From positions 1 through 7,441 of the forward strand of contig JAUZPS010000234.1 in assembly GCA_030705945.1 (NCBI GenBank): DNA of 7,441 bases, read 5' to 3'. Below, one piece after another: positions 5,504 through 7,441 of the stretch (the stretch's first letter is position 1; each line of letters opens with the position of its first letter). The notes under the pieces are model-generated. The model saw nothing but the letters and a program-made list of their open reading frames with translations, made no database searches and was not told the DNA's origin. The DNA is from Bacillota bacterium (GTDB lineage: Bacteria; Bacillota; Clostridia; Acetivibrionales; DSM-2933). A program made the translations under genes and the position numbers.

Positions 5504-6476
5504 ACTAATAAAAAACTTGACCGATAAATTTGGCGTTTCAGGAAATGAAGAAGAAATAAGGGAGTTCATTAAGGGTGAAATCAAAAGTAAAGTTGACAGT
5601 ATTGAAGTCGATGCTCTTGGAAATCTCATAGCTACAAAAAAGGGCAACGGCAAAAAAATCATGGTTGCGGCTCATATGGATGAGATAGGCGTTATGGCGA
5701 CACACATAGATGAAAAGGGGTTTATCCGCTTCTCAAATATAGGGTGGGTGTCACAGAACTATTCTCTGGGACAAAGAGTCAGATTTAAAAATGGAACTAT
5801 TGGAACAGTCTTTTTCGAGGAGAAGCTTGATGATTTGAAAAGCTTAAAGCTATCAAACCTATATATTGATATTGGGGCAAAAAATAGTGAAGAAGCGCAA
5901 AAGAAAGTCAATATTGGCGATACCGCAGCTTTTTGCGGACCAGCTGAGCTTGCGGGAGATATGATAATATCTAAAGCGCTAGATGACAGATCCGGATGCG
6001 CCGTTTTGATTGAAACAATTAAAAATTTACCTAAAACAGATAACGAAATATATTTTGTTTTTACCGTTCAGGAGGAGCTTGGGTTAAGAGGCGCAAAGAC
6101 TGCGGCCTTTAGAATATTACCTGACTTTGCAATTGCTGTTGATGTAACTTTAACAGGCGACACACCGGATTGTAAAACCATGGAAGTAAAATGCGGCATG
6201 GGGCCGGCAATAAAAATTAAAGATGGTTCAGTAGTATGTCACAATGATGTTAGAAAGCTGCTTACCGAAACAGCGAAAAAACTGAATCTGCCTATTCAGT
6301 ATGAAATACTTGAAAGGGGAGGCAGCGACCCAGGAGCAATACACCTTACAGCGGGAGGCATTCCTTCAGGCGCTATATCCATACCTTGCAGGTACACTCA
6401 TAGTCCTTCCGAGATGGCTTCTATTTCTGATATTGATAATGCTGTAAAGCTTTTAAAAGAGAGTCTGATTGGTTAA
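5496..6476 (+). CDS. M42 family metallo-aminopeptidase, third of three tandem paralogues
   Basis: I choose the ATG at 5496 over an in-frame TTG at 5481. GGAGGA (5483-5488) is a good ribosome site 7 nt before the ATG, and the TTG reading would translate that site itself. The gene overlaps the previous one by 8 nt (ATGTTTGA), so it is coupled. The 326-residue product keeps His60/Asp62 (AAHMDEIG), Asp163 (KALDDRSG), Glu193/Glu194 (VQEELGLRGA), Asp216 (AVDVTLTGD) and His302 (RYTHSP). Its insert domain differs most from the others: WVSQNYSLGQRV replaces the GG(F/I)D motif, and TVFFEEK stands where the others have GAKP/GVKP. This points to a distinct pocket or oligomer interface. No strong terminator follows. 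Confidence 0.95.
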   Translation: MFELIKNLTDKFGVSGNEEEIREFIKGEIKSKVDSIEVDALGNLIATKKGNGKKIMVAAHMDEIGVMATHIDEKGFIRFSNIGWVSQNYSLGQRVRFKNGTIGTVFFEEKLDDLKSLKLSNLYIDIGAKNSEEAQKKVNIGDTAAFCGPAELAGDMIISKALDDRSGCAVLIETIKNLPKTDNEIYFVFTVQEELGLRGAKTAAFRILPDFAIAVDVTLTGDTPDCKTMEVKCGMGPAIKIKDGSVVCHNDVRKLLTETAKKLNLPIQYEILERGGSDPGAIHLTAGGIPSGAISIPCRYTHSPSEMASISDIDNAVKLLKESLIG

Positions 6477-6503
6477 AAGTATACAAAGTTTGAGTTTTTA
6501 GAC

Positions 6504-6532
6504 TTTATAAATATTTGGAATATCTATATAAT
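6504..6532 (+). promoter_or_regulatory. Candidate promoter of the thioesterase gene
   Basis: TTTATA (6504-6509, 4 of 6 matches), a 17-bp spacer and a perfect TATAAT (6527-6532) lie in the 112-bp gap after the third peptidase gene. A second overlapping TATAAT occupies 6532-6537. Read-through from the peptidase operon is also possible because no clear terminator intervenes. Confidence 0.45.
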
Positions 6533-6588
6533 ATAATATGGCATGAAAAAACAAAGAAAACTTCTAATTCTAGTAAGGATGATTAATT

Positions 6589-7086
6589 GTGAGACAAAAA
6601 GTCACAAGCAGACAATACAGCACTAACAACTGTTTTGTGTGCGGGGAAAACAATAATTACGGTGTTGGGGCCAAGTTTTATGAAATTGAAAGTGAGGAAG
6701 TAGTCTGCATTTTCAACGCGTCTTCAGAGCATGCAGGCTACCCTGGTAGATTACATGGCGGAATTGCATCCGCGATACTCGATGAAACCATTGGAAGGGC
6801 TATACTTATAAAAGAACCTGGAACTTTTGCTGTTACATTAGAACTAAATACTCAATATAAGAAACCTGTTCCAGTAAACCAAGAATTAAAAGCTATAGGG
6901 AGACTGACTTCAATTAATGGCCGTATTTTCGAGGGGACTGGCGAGATACTTTTAGAAAATGGCGAAGTTGCAGTTATAGCTCATGCCAAATATCTTAAGA
7001 TGCCTATTGAAAAAATAGCTAATGATAGTATTGATGCAGACAGAGTTTTGTATAGAGAGCTTGATATTGATGAAATCGATCTTTAA
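6589..7086 (+). CDS. PaaI/HGG-type hotdog-fold thioesterase
   Basis: The 165-residue product starts at GTG 6589, with AAGGAT (6575-6580) 8 nt upstream; no in-frame ATG offers a better start. It has the hotdog thioesterase signature HAGYPGRLHGGIASAILDETIGRA (split here as residues 48-57, HAGYPGRLHG, then GIASAILDE), with HGG at 56-58 and Asp/Glu at 65-66 on the central helix, where this family places its catalytic and substrate-binding residues. The beta-strand segment TLELNTQYKKPVPVNQEL (83-100) and the GRLTSINGRIFEGTGEI strand pair complete the fold. The family hydrolyses acyl-CoA or related thioesters in the cytosol as dimers or tetramers; the substrate cannot be read here. An N-terminal NCFVCGENN motif (Cys15, Cys18) recurs in this subgroup. 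The acidic tail after about residue 145 is not part of the core. There is no functional link to the peptidases beyond position. Confidence 0.85.
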   Translation: MRQKVTSRQYSTNNCFVCGENNNYGVGAKFYEIESEEVVCIFNASSEHAGYPGRLHGGIASAILDETIGRAILIKEPGTFAVTLELNTQYKKPVPVNQELKAIGRLTSINGRIFEGTGEILLENGEVAVIAHAKYLKMPIEKIANDSIDADRVLYRELDIDEIDL

Positions 7087-7109
7087 GGGGGCAGCTTCCT
7101 GTCCCTTTT
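7085..7109 (+). terminator. Hairpin overlapping the thioesterase stop codon, probable terminator
   Basis: A 10-bp stem with two G-T pairs, AAGGGGGCAG (7085-7094) with CTGTCCCTTT (7099-7108), is closed by the tetraloop CTTC. The stem starts within the TAA stop (7084-7086). The T run is short (TTTT, then C), so termination may be partial. Confidence 0.55.
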
Positions 7110-7140
7110 CCTAAGTTAAGTTTTAAGTCTTTTTATTAAG

Positions 7141-7235
7141 GCGTTTCAAAAAATTCCTTGTTCAAGTTTATACGACGAAAACCCATTATATCAAGTTTTT
7201 GAAGCGACCAGTTATTTTTTTGATACTACCTTTAG
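7141..7235 (+). repeat. Structured intergenic repeat, copy 2
   Basis: It matches copy 1 (248-344) in the same orientation. The inverted arms are CGTTTCAAAAA (7142-7152) and TTTTTGAAGCG (7196-7206). The A-to-G change in the right arm relative to copy 1 keeps the stem as a G-U pair if the plus strand is transcribed. The copy ends in GATACTACCTTTAG. ACTACCTTTAG (7225-7235) is the reverse complement of 212-222 beside copy 1. No matching left end is seen upstream of this copy, so it may be truncated. The extended -10-like box on the minus strand is also kept. Confidence 0.7.
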
Positions 7236-7441
7236 GAAGACAATTGAAATATTGGTAATTGACATTTTAATTAATATATTGCAAAATTAGAATATATAGA
7301 TATAGAAATATAATATTGATTCTATAATTAGGCATTAACAAAAATGATTTTTACAAAGCATTAATATAATTAATTATAAAACAATCCAAGCAAATTGATA
7401 CTTTGGAATATTGAAAAAATAACTGCCGATAAAATCTTCGC
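7236..7441. other. AT-rich region without a recognisable gene; one weak plus-strand promoter-like site
   Basis: I see no open frame with a ribosome site on either strand here. At 7259-7264 there is a perfect TTGACA, with CAAAAT (7282-7287, 4 of 6 matches) 17 bp downstream. This could start a transcript for a gene beyond the window, but support is weak. Confidence 0.4.

Noticed and set aside
3408..6476. Reading the M42 genes as cellulases because of old CelM naming in cellulolytic clostridia
   Set aside because: The residue set is that of M42 aminopeptidases, and there is no signal peptide, dockerin or glycoside hydrolase motif.
6485..6506. Hairpin AAAGTTT/AGACTTT after the third M42 gene as a terminator
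   Set aside because: The stem is 7 bp and AT-rich with a G-T pair, and there is no T run after it.

Overview
The window looks like chromosomal DNA from a low-GC, Gram-positive clostridium of the cellulolytic type. The evidence is AT-rich intergenic DNA, strong GGAGG-type ribosome binding sites, TTGACA/TATAAT promoters, U-tailed hairpin terminators, and a secreted protein with a type I dockerin-like module and Pro/Thr linkers. Genus and species cannot be read from the sequence.

Layout. Positions 1-367 hold a strong terminator for a gene lying before the window, a sigma-A-type promoter (179-207), and the first copy of a roughly 95-bp structured repeat, which falls in the leader of the first gene. 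Positions 368-2758 encode a 796-residue secreted multidomain protein. In order it has a signal peptide, an unrecognised N-terminal domain, a Pro/Thr linker, a small beta-sandwich-like domain, a dockerin-like pair of calcium loops, a chagasin (I42)-like domain, a second Pro/Thr linker, and a compact, divergent serpin domain. I read it as a candidate double protease inhibitor made for the cell surface or cellulosome. Two convergent terminators (2808-2877) separate it from three minus-strand tRNA genes: a CAT-anticodon tRNA (probably Ile2), then Phe, then Tyr. A near-consensus promoter at 3246-3274 drives at least the first of these.

Positions 3408-6476 hold three translationally coupled, divergent M42-family metallo-aminopeptidase genes. 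All three keep the full metal and catalytic residue set, so together they look like a cytosolic peptide-degrading system that may form a mixed TET particle. A PaaI-type hotdog thioesterase with a GTG start follows (6589-7086), probably with its own promoter, and ends in a hairpin that overlaps its stop codon. The second copy of the repeat lies at 7141-7231. The rest is AT-rich DNA without a gene, with one weak promoter-like site.

The most notable points are the serpin plus chagasin-like plus dockerin fusion, the two-copy structured repeat (one copy placed at the 5' end of the inhibitor transcript), and the triple M42 operon.
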